A stretch of 19,492 nucleotides of DNA from NCBI GenBank assembly GCA_002365865.1, contig DFAQ01000070.1, forward strand, positions 1-19,492, read 5' to 3'. Position 1 is the stretch's first letter, and every line of letters starts with the position of its first letter. Under the pieces are notes generated by a model that ran no database searches, was not told where the DNA came from, and saw nothing but the letters and a program-made list of their open reading frames with translations. Source of the DNA: Pelotomaculum sp. UBA3102. Lineage in GTDB: Bacteria; Bacillota; Desulfotomaculia; Desulfotomaculales; Pelotomaculaceae. Made by a program: the position numbers and the translations under genes. Shown one piece after another: positions 6,322 to 13,183 of the stretch.

Positions 6322-6882
6322 TTATTCGGTCTGAACCAGGGTCCAATCCGGTTTAATAGGATTTTCGGTTCCGAAATGCCCGGCCAGAGTATCCATCTTT
6401 TCACCCTCCAACATGAACTGAACCGAAGTTATTCCCGGTAATTCAGCCAAGGTGTCGACCACGGAATACAAAGTCAGCGTCTCTCCGGTTGAACCGCCCC
6501 AGTGTTTTGTCTTAAACTCTTGGGAAAAATTAACCCTGGCTACTCCCCCGGATACAGTAACCGATAATAATTTTGCTTCCCCGGGTATAGTGCGCCTGAG
6601 CTCCGGGTCCACAGGCCCGTTGATAAGTTCTTTAACCACAACCTCCTCAACGGATTCATTTTTTATTACCACTTCTCTTTTCTCCGGTTTCAGGCACTGG
6701 GCCTGGTCGTCAGAGAAATAAAGAGTGACGGTTTCCTTTACCTCTTCTGATGTCGCAGGCGGCGTTACCTGTTCCGGGTTCTTCTTTCCACCAGTATCCT
6801 TTCCGCACCCGGCCGTAAACACCATTAACAAAACCAAAAGGAACGTCATAATGGTATAGACTTGGTTTTTTATGAATTTCAT
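6322..6882 (-). CDS. GerMN-domain lipoprotein (sporulation/germination)
   Basis: The 186-aa product has a lipoprotein signal peptide: a basic start, a hydrophobic core (about 9-22) and the lipobox FTAGC with Cys26. A short Pro/Thr/Glu-rich linker follows. One GerMN domain (about 50-180) is recognisable from VTLYFSDDQAQCL, the VVKELINGP helix, LLSVTVSGGVARVNFSQEF and an EGEKMDTLAGHF strand. GerM-type proteins act at the engulfing membrane during sporulation (SpoIIIA-SpoIIQ complex) and in spore germination; Bacillus GerM has two such domains and this has one. It is probably anchored to the outer face of the membrane. AAGGAGGGG before the ATG supports the start, and a clear terminator ends the unit, so it looks monocistronic. 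Confidence 0.88.
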   Translation of the reverse strand: MKFIKNQVYTIMTFLLVLLMVFTAGCGKDTGGKKNPEQVTPPATSEEVKETVTLYFSDDQAQCLKPEKREVVIKNESVEEVVVKELINGPVDPELRRTIPGEAKLLSVTVSGGVARVNFSQEFKTKHWGGSTGETLTLYSVVDTLAELPGITSVQFMLEGEKMDTLAGHFGTENPIKPDWTLVQTE

Positions 6883-7014
6883 ATAAACCCCTCCTTGTAA
6901 ATTTATTATTGCAGAAAAAATTGCCAGGTAGTAAACAATTATTAAGTAAATGTTAAACCTTTTTAATTATTATTACATTTTATTATCATAAATTTCCTGC
7001 TATTACTTTATTTT

Positions 7015-7263
7015 TTATAAAGGAATCCCCCTTTCAGCAAGCTCCGCGCGAACTTCTGCGGATAAATACCTGCGAACATAATCCTCCCAATCCGGATAAC
7101 GCATTTTTAATTCGGTCATGATTTCAATATTCCTAAAATAGAATTCCGCCAATTTGTCAGAATCTCCCTTGCTGCGAAAAAATTGCATTATGAGAATTAT
7201 TTTTAAACTTCTTAAATCTCTTCTTATGTTAAATACAATAAACCATAAACCATATATTGGCAA
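7015..7263 (-). CDS. Hypothetical small protein, start uncertain
   Basis: The C-terminal half, with MTELKMRYPDWEDYVRRYLS and then AEVRAELAERGIPL, has normal coding composition and looks like a small helical protein. The N-terminal half is AT-rich, hydrophobic and less convincing. The open frame allows TTG at 7263 or ATG at 7188, both without a Shine-Dalgarno, or TTG at 7152, ten bases after AAGGGAGA, which would give 45 aa. I favour the short form but give the maximal span. I do not recognise a family. It has no clear partner: the GerMN gene starts 132 AT-rich bases downstream, and the YjcZ-like gene ends upstream behind a hairpin. Confidence 0.5.
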   Translation of the reverse strand: MPIYGLWFIVFNIRRDLRSLKIILIMQFFRSKGDSDKLAEFYFRNIEIMTELKMRYPDWEDYVRRYLSAEVRAELAERGIPL

Positions 7264-7321
7264 TATAAAAATTTCGTTATATTAAGTTTTTTTACCCCGG
7301 TAAGAATGTTTATAAAAGCCT

Positions 7322-7341
7322 AACCGCCCTTTCGGGCGGTT
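7322..7341 (-). terminator. Hairpin downstream of the YjcZ-like gene
   Basis: AACCGCCC (7322-7329) pairs with GGGCGGTT (7334-7341) around a TTTC loop. On the minus strand a short TTTT lies a few bases beyond. It is 45 bases past the YjcZ-like stop codon and probably terminates that transcript. Confidence 0.6.
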
Positions 7342-7386
7342 ATTTCGGCGGTAAATATTGCGGCAACCGTTTATTTTAAATTTAAT

Positions 7387-7515
7387 TTAAATACCGCAGC
7401 CCCAGACCCAGCTCACACCAAAGATAATCAGGATAAAGATCAGGAAGATAATAAATGCCCAATTACCACCGCCGGCGCCTCCCCAGCCCCATTGTTCAGT
7501 TTTGACTTCCGACAT
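7387..7515 (-). CDS. YjcZ-like small sporulation membrane peptide
   Basis: A 42-aa ORF reads MSEVKTEQWGWGGAGGGNW, then AFIIFLIFILIIFGVSWVW and GCGI. It has a short polar start, a Trp/Gly-rich motif and one transmembrane helix (about 20-38), the layout of the YjcZ family of tiny Bacillus and Clostridia sporulation proteins. GGGAGGAGG seven bases before the ATG is strong evidence that it is translated. On the same strand a CATACACT box (7549-7542) matches the -10 of mother-cell sigma factors. It is divergent from the 49-aa membrane peptide at 7710. Expression in the mother cell and a role in the coat or forespore outer membrane are inferences. The family assignment rests on pattern, not alignment. 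Confidence 0.75.
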   Translation of the reverse strand: MSEVKTEQWGWGGAGGGNWAFIIFLIFILIIFGVSWVWGCGI

Positions 7516-7541
7516 AAGAAATCCTCCTCCCATTTTTTATC

Positions 7542-7549
7542 AGTGTATG
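7542..7549 (-). promoter_or_regulatory. Sigma-E/K-like -10 box upstream of the YjcZ-like gene
   Basis: CATACACT on the minus strand equals the sigma-E -10 consensus CATACANT, 26 bases before the ATG. A good -35 box is not visible at the expected spacing, so sigma-E versus sigma-K control remains open. Confidence 0.35.
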
Positions 7550-7646
7550 CCGGTGCAGTAAATTTTGATACAATACCAAATTTTTTTTATAATCAACCCT
7601 GATAAAATTATTTTTTTCCTGAATGTGCTACTTTAATGACTGATGG

Positions 7647-7675
7647 CACCGAATAATAAATAAAAGCATATGATA
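7647..7675 (+). promoter_or_regulatory. Candidate sigma-K promoter
   Basis: CACC (7647-7650) fits the sigma-K -35 consensus mACm. After 16 bases GCATATGATA (7666-7675) fits the -10 consensus CATAnnnTA exactly. Transcription would start near 7682, about 28 bases before the ATG of the 49-aa peptide, leaving room for its Shine-Dalgarno at 7691-7700. The consensus is that of B. subtilis; no activity data are available here. Confidence 0.55.
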
Positions 7676-7709
7676 CCAGTAAATGTGGAAAAAAGGTGGG
7701 AAAACAAAT

Positions 7710-7859
7710 ATGGGTTACGGGATAACTTCCAAAGGAGCGGGAGGAATTAATAATAATGCCTTTATTCTCTTTCTGATTTTTATTCTTTTATATTTTGGCA
7801 CCAAAACCGGTAATGCAATTAACAAATTAATAAAGAAAAGAATGCAGGAAAAATATTGA
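7710..7859 (+). CDS. 49-aa single-pass membrane peptide, probable sporulation gene
   Basis: The ORF runs from MGYGITSKGAGGINNN through one hydrophobic helix AFILFLIFILLYFG (about 17-30) to a Lys-rich tail, LIKKRMQEKY. It has AAAAGGTGGG as Shine-Dalgarno nine bases before the ATG, a candidate sigma-K promoter upstream and an intrinsic terminator downstream, so it looks like a complete transcription unit. The Gly-rich start and Asn-Asn-Asn before the helix resemble YjcZ/SscA-like small spore peptides, but I cannot name the family. Positive residues after the helix suggest the C-terminus stays in the cytoplasm of the expressing cell. It is divergent from the YjcZ-like gene at 7515. Confidence 0.7.
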   Translation: MGYGITSKGAGGINNNAFILFLIFILLYFGTKTGNAINKLIKKRMQEKY

Positions 7860-7897
7860 TGGACAAGTAAACCTGAGCTCAATACCGGGTCGCCGGC

Positions 7898-7933
7898 AAA
7901 ATCACCTTTAACTTAAAGGTGATTTTGTTGTTT
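7898..7933 (+). terminator. Intrinsic terminator of the 49-aa peptide gene
   Basis: AAAATCACCTTTA (7898-7910) pairs perfectly with 7914-7926 around a three-base loop (13 bp), followed by GTTGTTT. It lies 39 bases past the stop codon. Confidence 0.7.
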
Positions 7934-7937
7934 CTAA

Positions 7938-7966
7938 TAGACATTTAATAAATCTATTGATACAAT
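7938..7966 (+). promoter_or_regulatory. Candidate sigma-A promoter for the MFS transporter
   Basis: TAGACA (7938-7943), 17 bases, then TACAAT (7961-7966), each 5/6 to consensus. The leader of about 59 bases ends in AGGAGGATC before the ATG at 8032. No operator palindrome is obvious. Confidence 0.55.
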
Positions 7967-8031
7967 TTGTTCATATGCAAAATTATTCTCTGCTTTAACT
8001 ATTAACGGGTACAGCTTTCAGGAGGATCAAG

Positions 8032-9570
8032 ATGAATCAAACAGCAGAACCAGCAGCAGAATATGGTTCTTTCTGGCTTCCATTATTTGTTATTGTTGTC
8101 GGCGCGTTTGCCGCAATATTAAATAACAGCTCACTAAACGTGGCCATACCTAAGTTTATGGCTATTTTTGGAGTTGATGCCAATAAAATTCAATGGGTTC
8201 TTACAGCTTACATGTTGACCTCCGGGATTGTCATACCGGTTACCGGCTATCTCGGTGACCGGTTCGGCACCAAAAAAATATTCGTTATTTCTCTTTCTAT
8301 ATTTACTCTGGGGTCGGTATTATGCAGTCTTTCCTGGAGCGCCGACTCAATGATTTTTTTCAGAATTGTACAGGGTATTGGCGGCGGAGCCATCATGCCC
8401 ACCAGCATGGCCATCGTCTATCGTATCGTACCACGGGAAAAGATAGGAACGGCTCTAGGTATTTGGGGCATGTCTGCGATTATGGCGCCGGCCATAGGCC
8501 CTACCTTGGGCGGCTACATAATCGGCAATTTCGACTGGCGATTTTTATTCGTTATGAATATCCCCGCCAGCATTTTCGGCATCATTTTATCAGCACTATT
8601 ATTAAAAGAAGGTCCCTCCCGACCGGGCCTGGTCCTGGATAAATGGGGCTTCATTACTTCCACGGCAGGCTTTTTTACCCTTCTCCTGGCTTTAAGCGAG
8701 GGTCCGAAGGAAGGCTGGACTTCATTCTACGTGGTAATGCTGTTTATTATTTCATTCTATTCATTGTTTTTATTTGTTCTGATTGAATTGTTTACTCCTG
8801 AACCCATGATCGATCTCAGACTGCTTAAAAACATAACCTTTTTAATGAGTATTATCATTACGGGTTTAATTACCATCGGTTTATTCGGAGGAATTTTTTT
8901 AATCCCGCTTTTTGTCCAAAATCTTATGGGCCTGACTCCATACCAGACAGGCCTGATGCTTATGCCCGCCGCGCTGGTCACAGGAGTGATGATGCCGGTA
9001 AGCGGTTTTTTATTTGACCGTATCGGGGCCAAACCACTCGGAATAGCAGGTATAACCCTGACTGCGTTTTGTACCTGGGAACTGCAGAATTTAAGCGCTG
9101 CAACCAGCAAAGAGTATATTATATGGCTGATGTTTATACGGGCAATTGGGATGGGCCTGTCTATGATGCCCATTGCCACGGCAGGAATGAATACCGTAGC
9201 GAAACCCTTGATCGGCCGCGCTTCTTCATTAAATAATGTTTTCCGGCAAGTATTCGCGTCTTTTGGTATTGCTATATTAACCGCAGTTTTGCAGAACCGG
9301 CAGATATTTCACTATAATAATCTGGCAGATTCTATTTCCATCGCCTCGCCTTCAATCCAGGTCAGCCTCAGCAACCTGACAAGCTCGTTCTCCGGTTATG
9401 CCGGAAATATAATATCAGACCGGCAAGTTCTAAGCTTACTGTACGGAGTCGTACAAAAACAATCTTTAGTATTTGCCATGGACGATACCTTTCTCGTAGC
9501 AGCTGTTTTCTTATTTATTGCGATACCATTAACTTTCTTTTTACATAAGCCGTCAACCGGCGTAGATTAA
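8032..9570 (+). CDS. MFS multidrug efflux transporter, DHA2 family (EmrB/QacA type)
   Basis: The 512-aa product has about 14 hydrophobic helices, the DHA2 layout, and should export toxic compounds using the proton gradient. The motif A loop GYLGDRFGTKK is at 72-82, motif B R..QGIGGGAIMP at 111-123, and GPTLGGYIIG with NFDWR at 156-170. The first helix has ILNNSSLNVAIP where many EmrB proteins have a LDxTIVNVALP motif, so the first-helix Asp is Asn here. A CAGGAGGATC site five bases before the ATG supports the start. No EmrA-type membrane fusion protein or TetR/MarR regulator is adjacent, so it probably works alone, as expected in a monoderm. Substrate unknown. Confidence 0.92.
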   Translation: MNQTAEPAAEYGSFWLPLFVIVVGAFAAILNNSSLNVAIPKFMAIFGVDANKIQWVLTAYMLTSGIVIPVTGYLGDRFGTKKIFVISLSIFTLGSVLCSLSWSADSMIFFRIVQGIGGGAIMPTSMAIVYRIVPREKIGTALGIWGMSAIMAPAIGPTLGGYIIGNFDWRFLFVMNIPASIFGIILSALLLKEGPSRPGLVLDKWGFITSTAGFFTLLLALSEGPKEGWTSFYVVMLFIISFYSLFLFVLIELFTPEPMIDLRLLKNITFLMSIIITGLITIGLFGGIFLIPLFVQNLMGLTPYQTGLMLMPAALVTGVMMPVSGFLFDRIGAKPLGIAGITLTAFCTWELQNLSAATSKEYIIWLMFIRAIGMGLSMMPIATAGMNTVAKPLIGRASSLNNVFRQVFASFGIAILTAVLQNRQIFHYNNLADSISIASPSIQVSLSNLTSSFSGYAGNIISDRQVLSLLYGVVQKQSLVFAMDDTFLVAAVFLFIAIPLTFFLHKPSTGVD

Positions 9571-9622
9571 AATACAATAAATTTAATTTTTTTAAAATTT
9601 TTTTCTTATTATTGCAGGAAAT

Positions 9623-9652
9623 TTGATATTTCGACTAGAATTACCTAATAAT
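9623..9652 (+). promoter_or_regulatory. Candidate sigma-A promoter for the Spo0E-like gene
   Basis: TTGATA (9623-9628), 18 bases, AATAAT (9647-9652), both 5/6 to consensus, 27 bases before the ATG at 9680. Confidence 0.4.
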
Positions 9653-9679
9653 TCTAAATATGGGAGGGTGGCTGATAGC

Positions 9680-9835
9680 ATGTCTCATTTAGAGATCCTG
9701 TTTGAGATTGAACGCCTGCGCCATATGCTCTACGAACTGACCGAAGAGAACGCCCGGCACAGTGAAATCCTGGCTGCCAGCCAAAAACTGGACACTTTTA
9801 TCGTTCAATTCCAAAAAGAACTTGTCGCGCATTAA
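9680..9835 (+). CDS. Spo0E-like aspartyl-phosphate phosphatase
   Basis: The 51-aa product is two short helices. The first contains EIERLRHMLYELTEE and the second carries the family signature SQKLDTFIVQFQK (34-46), fitting SxxLDxxI. Spo0E-like proteins dephosphorylate Spo0A~P and delay sporulation. Length and motif spacing are typical. The open frame extends upstream to 9623, but GGGAGGGTGG eight bases before the ATG at 9680 fixes the start. The transcript is short and closed by the hairpin at 9841. It is separate from the MFS gene and has its own promoter-like sequence. That it targets Spo0A is inferred from family; other response regulators are possible. Confidence 0.85.
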   Translation: MSHLEILFEIERLRHMLYELTEENARHSEILAASQKLDTFIVQFQKELVAH

Positions 9836-9840
9836 AATTC

Positions 9841-9866
9841 GGCCTCCGGTTTATTCACCGGAGGCC
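9841..9866. terminator. Hairpin between the Spo0E-like gene and tRNA-Thr
   Basis: GGCCTCCGGT (9841-9850) pairs perfectly with ACCGGAGGCC (9857-9866), loop of six. It lies five bases after the Spo0E-like stop and 10 bases past the tRNA 3' end. On the minus strand it is followed by GAATTTT, so it probably serves both convergent transcripts. Confidence 0.65.
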
Positions 9867-9876
9867 TTGATATTAT

Positions 9877-9951
9877 TGGAGCCGATGGCCGGATTCGAAC
9901 CGGCGACCTGCGCATTACGAGTGCGCTGCTCTACCACTGAGCCACATCGGC
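9877..9951 (-). tRNA. tRNA-Thr (anticodon CGT)
   Basis: The minus strand folds into a full cloverleaf: acceptor GCCGATG/CATCGGC, D stem GCTC/GAGC, anticodon stem GCGCA/TGCGC with loop CTCGTAA (anticodon CGT, reads ACG), and T arm GCCGG-TTCGAAT-CCGGC. Discriminator T and an encoded CCA follow. Nothing is missing, so it should be functional. Confidence 0.95.
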
Positions 9952-10041
9952 AGATTCATGTTTATTAAAAGCAGAGCTTATTTTACCTCACTATAATTAA
10001 AAAGTCAATCATATTGAATCATGAGCAGCAAGAAACACTAC

Positions 10042-10188
10042 TCAATACCTTATTCTGCTTTGCTTGTACATCCCCAGGCCGCAGCTGAAGCCACCCGAGG
10101 AACCGTCAGCGGCGATTACCCTGTGGCAAGGTATCACCAGGGGAGTCCGGTTAATGCGCATGACCCCTCTCCATGATAAAGCTCCTTT
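10042..10188 (-). pseudogene. Remnant of O6-alkylguanine-DNA methyltransferase (Ogt/MGMT), active-site end
   Basis: From 10161 the minus strand reads MRINRTPLVIPCHRVIAADG and then SSGGFSCGLGMYKQ. The PCHRV core with its acceptor Cys, and the following GG..GL turn, are the signature of the methyltransferases that take alkyl groups from O6-alkylguanine. In-frame codons upstream (to about 10188) give a plausible WRGV before MRIN, then a TAG stop. The recognition helix and the rest of the protein are absent, and the usual NP.P reads NRTP. The last residues (SRIRY) no longer match the family helix. It is a 5'-truncated, decaying fragment; 39 residues cannot form the enzyme. It is next to the truncated AOR gene. 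Confidence 0.82.
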
Positions 10189-10263
10189 CTAAATGGCAAC
10201 CACAAACTACTTATACCATATCATTGAAAAAAGCATAAAGAATATTTTTTGTTTTGCGCATAA

Positions 10264-10296
10264 ATAAGGCCGGGCAAAAAACATACCCGGCCTTAT
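10264..10296 (-). terminator. Hairpin downstream of the AOR remnant
   Basis: ATAAGGCCGGG (10264-10274) pairs with CCCGGCCTTAT (10286-10296), 11 bp, loop of 11. It lies 32 bases after the AOR stop codon, consistent with the original terminator surviving while the 5' part of the gene was lost. Confidence 0.7.
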
Positions 10297-10327
10297 ACCT
10301 ATTATATGATATATGCGTATTTTAAAA

Positions 10328-10918
10328 CTAGAAATTGAAGACTTCGTCGATTTCTTCGTCTGTAAAGTCCCAGGTGGTGTTGTGCGGAGGACATTCTTCC
10401 TCGAAGAACTCCGGCAGACGGTCGTGAGCGTTGGTAAAACCGGCTTTAGCGTTGAAGCCGCGCTCTGTCTTAAGGATAGTTTTTCCGAGCTCGGTTACGT
10501 CATCCGCAGTAAGAGACAGCCCGTACATGGCGTTGATCATGTCAATCAGGGCATTGAAGGCTTCCGGAATGTCCATTATGGCAAAGGCGATAAACAGGCA
10601 CATACCGGTGCTGTCAATTGCAGCAGTGGCAATCTGCAGGTTACGGGACAGTTCAACATTGCCCTCCTTCTGCAGCGGTTCCACGAAGCCGCCTACCTTC
10701 ATAATATTGGTAGCAACTGCATAACCTGCTGTGTGGTCGGCGCCCATGGGAGTTGTCGCGTAGGTCAGACCGACGCCCTTGACCGCACGCGGGTCGTAAG
10801 CGGGAATGGCCTGATTCTTTACAACCGGAACCCTGGTCATACCGAATACCTTGCCGGTGATACCGGCACCGGAACCGATGATTCTACCCAGCGGGGTACC
10901 TTTGCCGATCTGTCCAAC
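10328..10918 (-). pseudogene. 5'-truncated tungsten-containing aldehyde:ferredoxin oxidoreductase (AOR), C-terminal third
   Basis: About 195 residues of clean reading frame match the AOR C-terminal domain: GKGTPLGRIIGSGAG, RVPVVKNQAIPAYDPRA, KGVGLTYATTPMGADHTAGY, a TGMCLFIAF segment whose Cys corresponds to the fourth [4Fe-4S] ligand, LKTERGFNAKAG, AHDRLPEFF and PPHNTTWDFTDEEID. AORs are about 600 residues and oxidise aldehydes with ferredoxin, using a bis-tungstopterin. Here homology begins abruptly at about 10918; upstream the frame has no start codon and meets a stop at 10940-10942. The N-terminal domain, three cluster cysteines and cofactor sites are missing. The ATG at 10840 has no good Shine-Dalgarno. 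The well-kept frame suggests recent truncation by deletion or rearrangement. Confidence 0.88.
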
Positions 10919-10921
10919 ATA

Positions 10922-10941
10922 AATACTAACTAATACTAATT
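10922..10941. repeat. Short tandem repeat at the AOR break
   Basis: AATACTAACT (10922-10931) is followed directly by AATACTAATT, 9 of 10 bases identical, a few bases outside the point where AOR homology ends. It may be a scar of the rearrangement or chance in AT-rich DNA. Confidence 0.35.
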
Positions 10942-11019
10942 ATGTTACAAACAAACAAAAAATACAACAAGCTACTCCCTTAGGAATTACACTCAGTCAG
11001 CGCATGGTTTTTGCATAAC

Positions 11020-11051
11020 AAAAACGGCTGCTGATGATTATCAGCAGCCGT
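11020..11051 (-). terminator. Intrinsic terminator of groESL
   Basis: On the minus strand ACGGCTGCTGAT (11051-11040) pairs with ATCAGCAGCCGT (11035-11024), loop of four, and is followed by TTTT. It lies 13 bases past the groEL stop. Confidence 0.9.
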
Positions 11052-11064
11052 AAAGATTGATAAA

Positions 11065-12714
11065 TTACATCATGCCGCCCATGCCGCCCATGCCGCCCAT
11101 ACCGCCGGCGCCCATGCCACCCATGGGATCCTTGTCTTTTTCAGGTTTTTCCGCGATAAGAGTTTCCGTAGTCAGCATCATTGCAGCTATACTGGCAGCA
11201 TTTTGGAGTGCTGTACGGGTAACCTTGGCCGGATCTACGATACCGGCATCGATCATATTCATAAATTCGGCATTCATGGCATTGAAACCTATGCCCGCAT
11301 CGGCGTTTTTAACTTTCTCAACAATAACCGAACCTTCAAGGCCGGCGTTATTTACAATCTGGCGCAAAGGTTCTTCCAAAGCCCGGCGTACGATTGCTAC
11401 ACCTGTTTTCTCATCAGGATCGTCAGCCGCTAAGCCTTCCAATTCTTTAATCGCGTTGATATAAACCACACCGCCGCCAGAAACGATACCTTCCTCAACC
11501 GCTGCACGGGTAGCATTAAGGGCATCATCTATCCGCAGTTTCTTTTCTTTCATTTCCGTTTCAGTTGCAGCACCAACCTGAACTACTGCCACACCGCCGG
11601 CCAGTTTGGCCAGACGTTCCTGAAGCTTTTCTTTGTCAAAATCGGATGTGGTTTCTTCAATTTGTTTCTTAATCTGGGTGACGCGCTTGGTAATTTCATC
11701 GGTTTTACCGCTGCCGCCGACGATTATAGTTTCTTCTTTCTTGACCCGGACTTTTGAGGCACTGCCCAGCTGGTCAATGGTCGCCTTATCCAGTTTCAAC
11801 CCCAGGTCTTCCGTAATAACAGTGCCGCCGGTGAGAACCGCTATGTCCTCCAGCATGGCCTTGCGCCTTTCACCAAAGCCGGGCGCCTTGACGGCCACAC
11901 ACTGGAAGGTGCCGCGTAACTTGTTCAGAACCAGCGTAGCAAGCGCTTCTCCCTCTATATCTTCGGCGATGACCAGCAAGGGCTTTCCGGACTGCACGAT
12001 TTTTTCCAGCAACGGAAGTATATCCCCTACTGCAGATATTTTCTTATCTGTTATTAATATATAGGGGCCCTCCAGATTTGCTTCCATTTTATCGGCGTCG
12101 GTTGCCATATACGGAGAGACGTAACCCCGGTCAAAGTTCATTCCTTCCACCACTTCTAAATCGGTAGTGGTGCCTTTGGACTCTTCAACGGTAATAACAC
12201 CGTCTTTGCCCACCTTCTCCATGGCATCGGCAATCAAGCCGCCTATGAACTCATCGTTGGCAGAAATTGTAGCTACCTGGTTTATCGCCGATTTACTTTC
12301 GATGGGCTTGGCTGAATTTTTGATCGCTTCCACTGCTTTTTCAACCGCTTTCTCAATGCCGCGTTTAACAATCATCGGGTTGGCACCGGCAGCTACATTC
12401 TTCGATCCCTCGCGCACAATGGCCTGGGCAAGCACACAAGCAGTAGTGGTACCATCACCGGCCACGTCATTAGTCTTGGTCGCTACTTCTTTGACCAACT
12501 GCGCACCCATATTTTCAAAAGGATCCGAAAGTTCAATTTCCCTGGCAATGGTTACACCGTCATTAGTAATCATCGGCGAACCGAATTTTTTTTCAAGCAC
12601 CACATTGCGGCCTTTGGGCCCGAGGGTAATCTTTACGGCTTCCGCCAGGGAATCAACGCCTCTCTCAAGGGCACGCCTGGCTTCTTCTTTAAAAATAATT
12701 TCTTTACCTGCCAA
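11065..12714 (-). CDS. groEL: Chaperonin GroEL (Hsp60)
   Basis: The 549-aa product has the standard length and sequence of the 60-kDa chaperonin, which folds proteins in an ATP-driven double ring with GroES. Visible marks are MAGKEIIFKEEARRALERG, the nucleotide-site segments VKITLGPKGRNVVLEK and NDGVTIAREIEL, DVAGDGTTTACVLAQAIV with the catalytic Asp, the apical KAPGFGERRKAMLEDIA, the equatorial VEEGIVSGGGV, and the GGM-repeat tail ending MGGMM. AAGGAGGTT nine bases before the ATG supports the start. It follows groES by 27 bases in one CIRCE-controlled operon. It is the only copy visible, apparently intact. Confidence 0.98.
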   Translation of the reverse strand: MAGKEIIFKEEARRALERGVDSLAEAVKITLGPKGRNVVLEKKFGSPMITNDGVTIAREIELSDPFENMGAQLVKEVATKTNDVAGDGTTTACVLAQAIVREGSKNVAAGANPMIVKRGIEKAVEKAVEAIKNSAKPIESKSAINQVATISANDEFIGGLIADAMEKVGKDGVITVEESKGTTTDLEVVEGMNFDRGYVSPYMATDADKMEANLEGPYILITDKKISAVGDILPLLEKIVQSGKPLLVIAEDIEGEALATLVLNKLRGTFQCVAVKAPGFGERRKAMLEDIAVLTGGTVITEDLGLKLDKATIDQLGSASKVRVKKEETIIVGGSGKTDEITKRVTQIKKQIEETTSDFDKEKLQERLAKLAGGVAVVQVGAATETEMKEKKLRIDDALNATRAAVEEGIVSGGGVVYINAIKELEGLAADDPDEKTGVAIVRRALEEPLRQIVNNAGLEGSVIVEKVKNADAGIGFNAMNAEFMNMIDAGIVDPAKVTRTALQNAASIAAMMLTTETLIAEKPEKDKDPMGGMGAGGMGGMGGMGGMM

Positions 12715-12741
12715 TTTTCTAACCTCCTTTATTTTGCTTTA

Positions 12742-13026
12742 CTATCCAATGACACCGAGAACATCGGCTTCACGCATGATCAGGTATTCAATATCGTCAA
12801 TCTTGACTTCATTACCGGCATACTTGGAGAAAAGAACTTTGTCCCCCACTTTCAGGTCAATAGGCACCCGCTGGCCGGTTTCTAAAAGTTTTCCCGAACC
12901 GACAGCGATCACCTCGCCTTCCTGGGGTTTTTCCTTGGCAGTGTCCGGCAGGACAATACCGCTTTTGGTCTTTTCCTCGCTGGGCAGAGGTTTTACCACT
13001 ACCCTTTCGCCTAATGGTCTGATCAC
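12742..13026 (-). CDS. groES: Co-chaperonin GroES (Hsp10)
   Basis: The 94-aa product begins MIRPLGERVVVKPLPSEEKT, has the mobile loop around SGIVLPDTAKEKPQEG, and ends with the roof and C-terminal strand segments VLFSKYAGNEVKIDD and YLIMREADVLGVIG. It caps the GroEL ring. The start codon is GTG, supported by AAGGAGGGG. It is the first gene of groES-groEL, transcribed from the promoter at 13101-13129 through the CIRCE operator, so it should be induced when HrcA loses activity under heat or misfolding stress. No hrcA or dnaK gene is in the window. Confidence 0.97.
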   Translation of the reverse strand: MIRPLGERVVVKPLPSEEKTKSGIVLPDTAKEKPQEGEVIAVGSGKLLETGQRVPIDLKVGDKVLFSKYAGNEVKIDDIEYLIMREADVLGVIG

Positions 13027-13061
13027 ATATACCCCTCCTTATTGGTTTGATTGCTTTATTG

Positions 13062-13088
13062 TTAGCACTCATTGTGAGCGAGTGCTAG
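13062..13088. promoter_or_regulatory. CIRCE operator (HrcA binding site)
   Basis: TTAGCACTC (13062-13070), nine bases, GAGTGCTAG (13080-13088) matches the CIRCE consensus TTAGCACTC-N9-GAGTGCTAA except for the last base. It lies in the groES leader, 36 bases before the GTG. Confidence 0.95.
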
Positions 13089-13100
13089 CATCTAGTAAAT

Positions 13101-13129
13101 ATAATAATGAATTAGAAAATCAAAAGCAA
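13101..13129 (-). promoter_or_regulatory. groESL sigma-A promoter
   Basis: On the minus strand TTGCTT (13129-13124), 17 bases, TATTAT (13106-13101). The start point would fall near 13094, just before the CIRCE element, the usual arrangement for HrcA repression. Confidence 0.7.
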
Positions 13130-13140
13130 ATCTAAATCAC

Positions 13141-13183
13141 CTTTTTAATTGCCTTTTTTAGGACAAAAAAGGCAATTAAAAAG
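13141..13183. repeat. Perfect 19-bp inverted repeat, AT-rich
   Basis: 13141-13159 pairs without mismatch with 13165-13183 around the five-base loop AGGAC. It lies between the end of mog and the groESL promoter. No T-tract follows the stem on either strand, although both arms contain T runs. It may end the moaC-mog transcript some 105 bases downstream of mog, or be a small palindromic repeat. Confidence 0.7.

Noticed and set aside
9762..9968. Plus-strand frame running through the end of the Spo0E-like gene into the tRNA.
   Set aside because: It covers the antisense of a complete tRNA-Thr and a terminator hairpin; a chance frame.
10042..10190. GC-rich stretch on the minus strand that at first looked like a riboswitch (GGAGAG...GCGCATTAA, similar to the start of the THF aptamer).
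   Set aside because: It reads as a protein with PCHRVIAADG, so it is the ogt active-site remnant; the remaining aptamer features are absent.
10313..10933. Plus-strand frame over the AOR remnant.
   Set aside because: The opposite strand matches AOR domain motifs throughout; the plus-strand translation has no recognisable pattern.
12167..13135. Long plus-strand open frame opposite groEL/groES.
   Set aside because: It is antisense to two unmistakable chaperonin genes, has no Shine-Dalgarno and low-complexity Ser/Pro/Thr composition; a shadow of codon bias.
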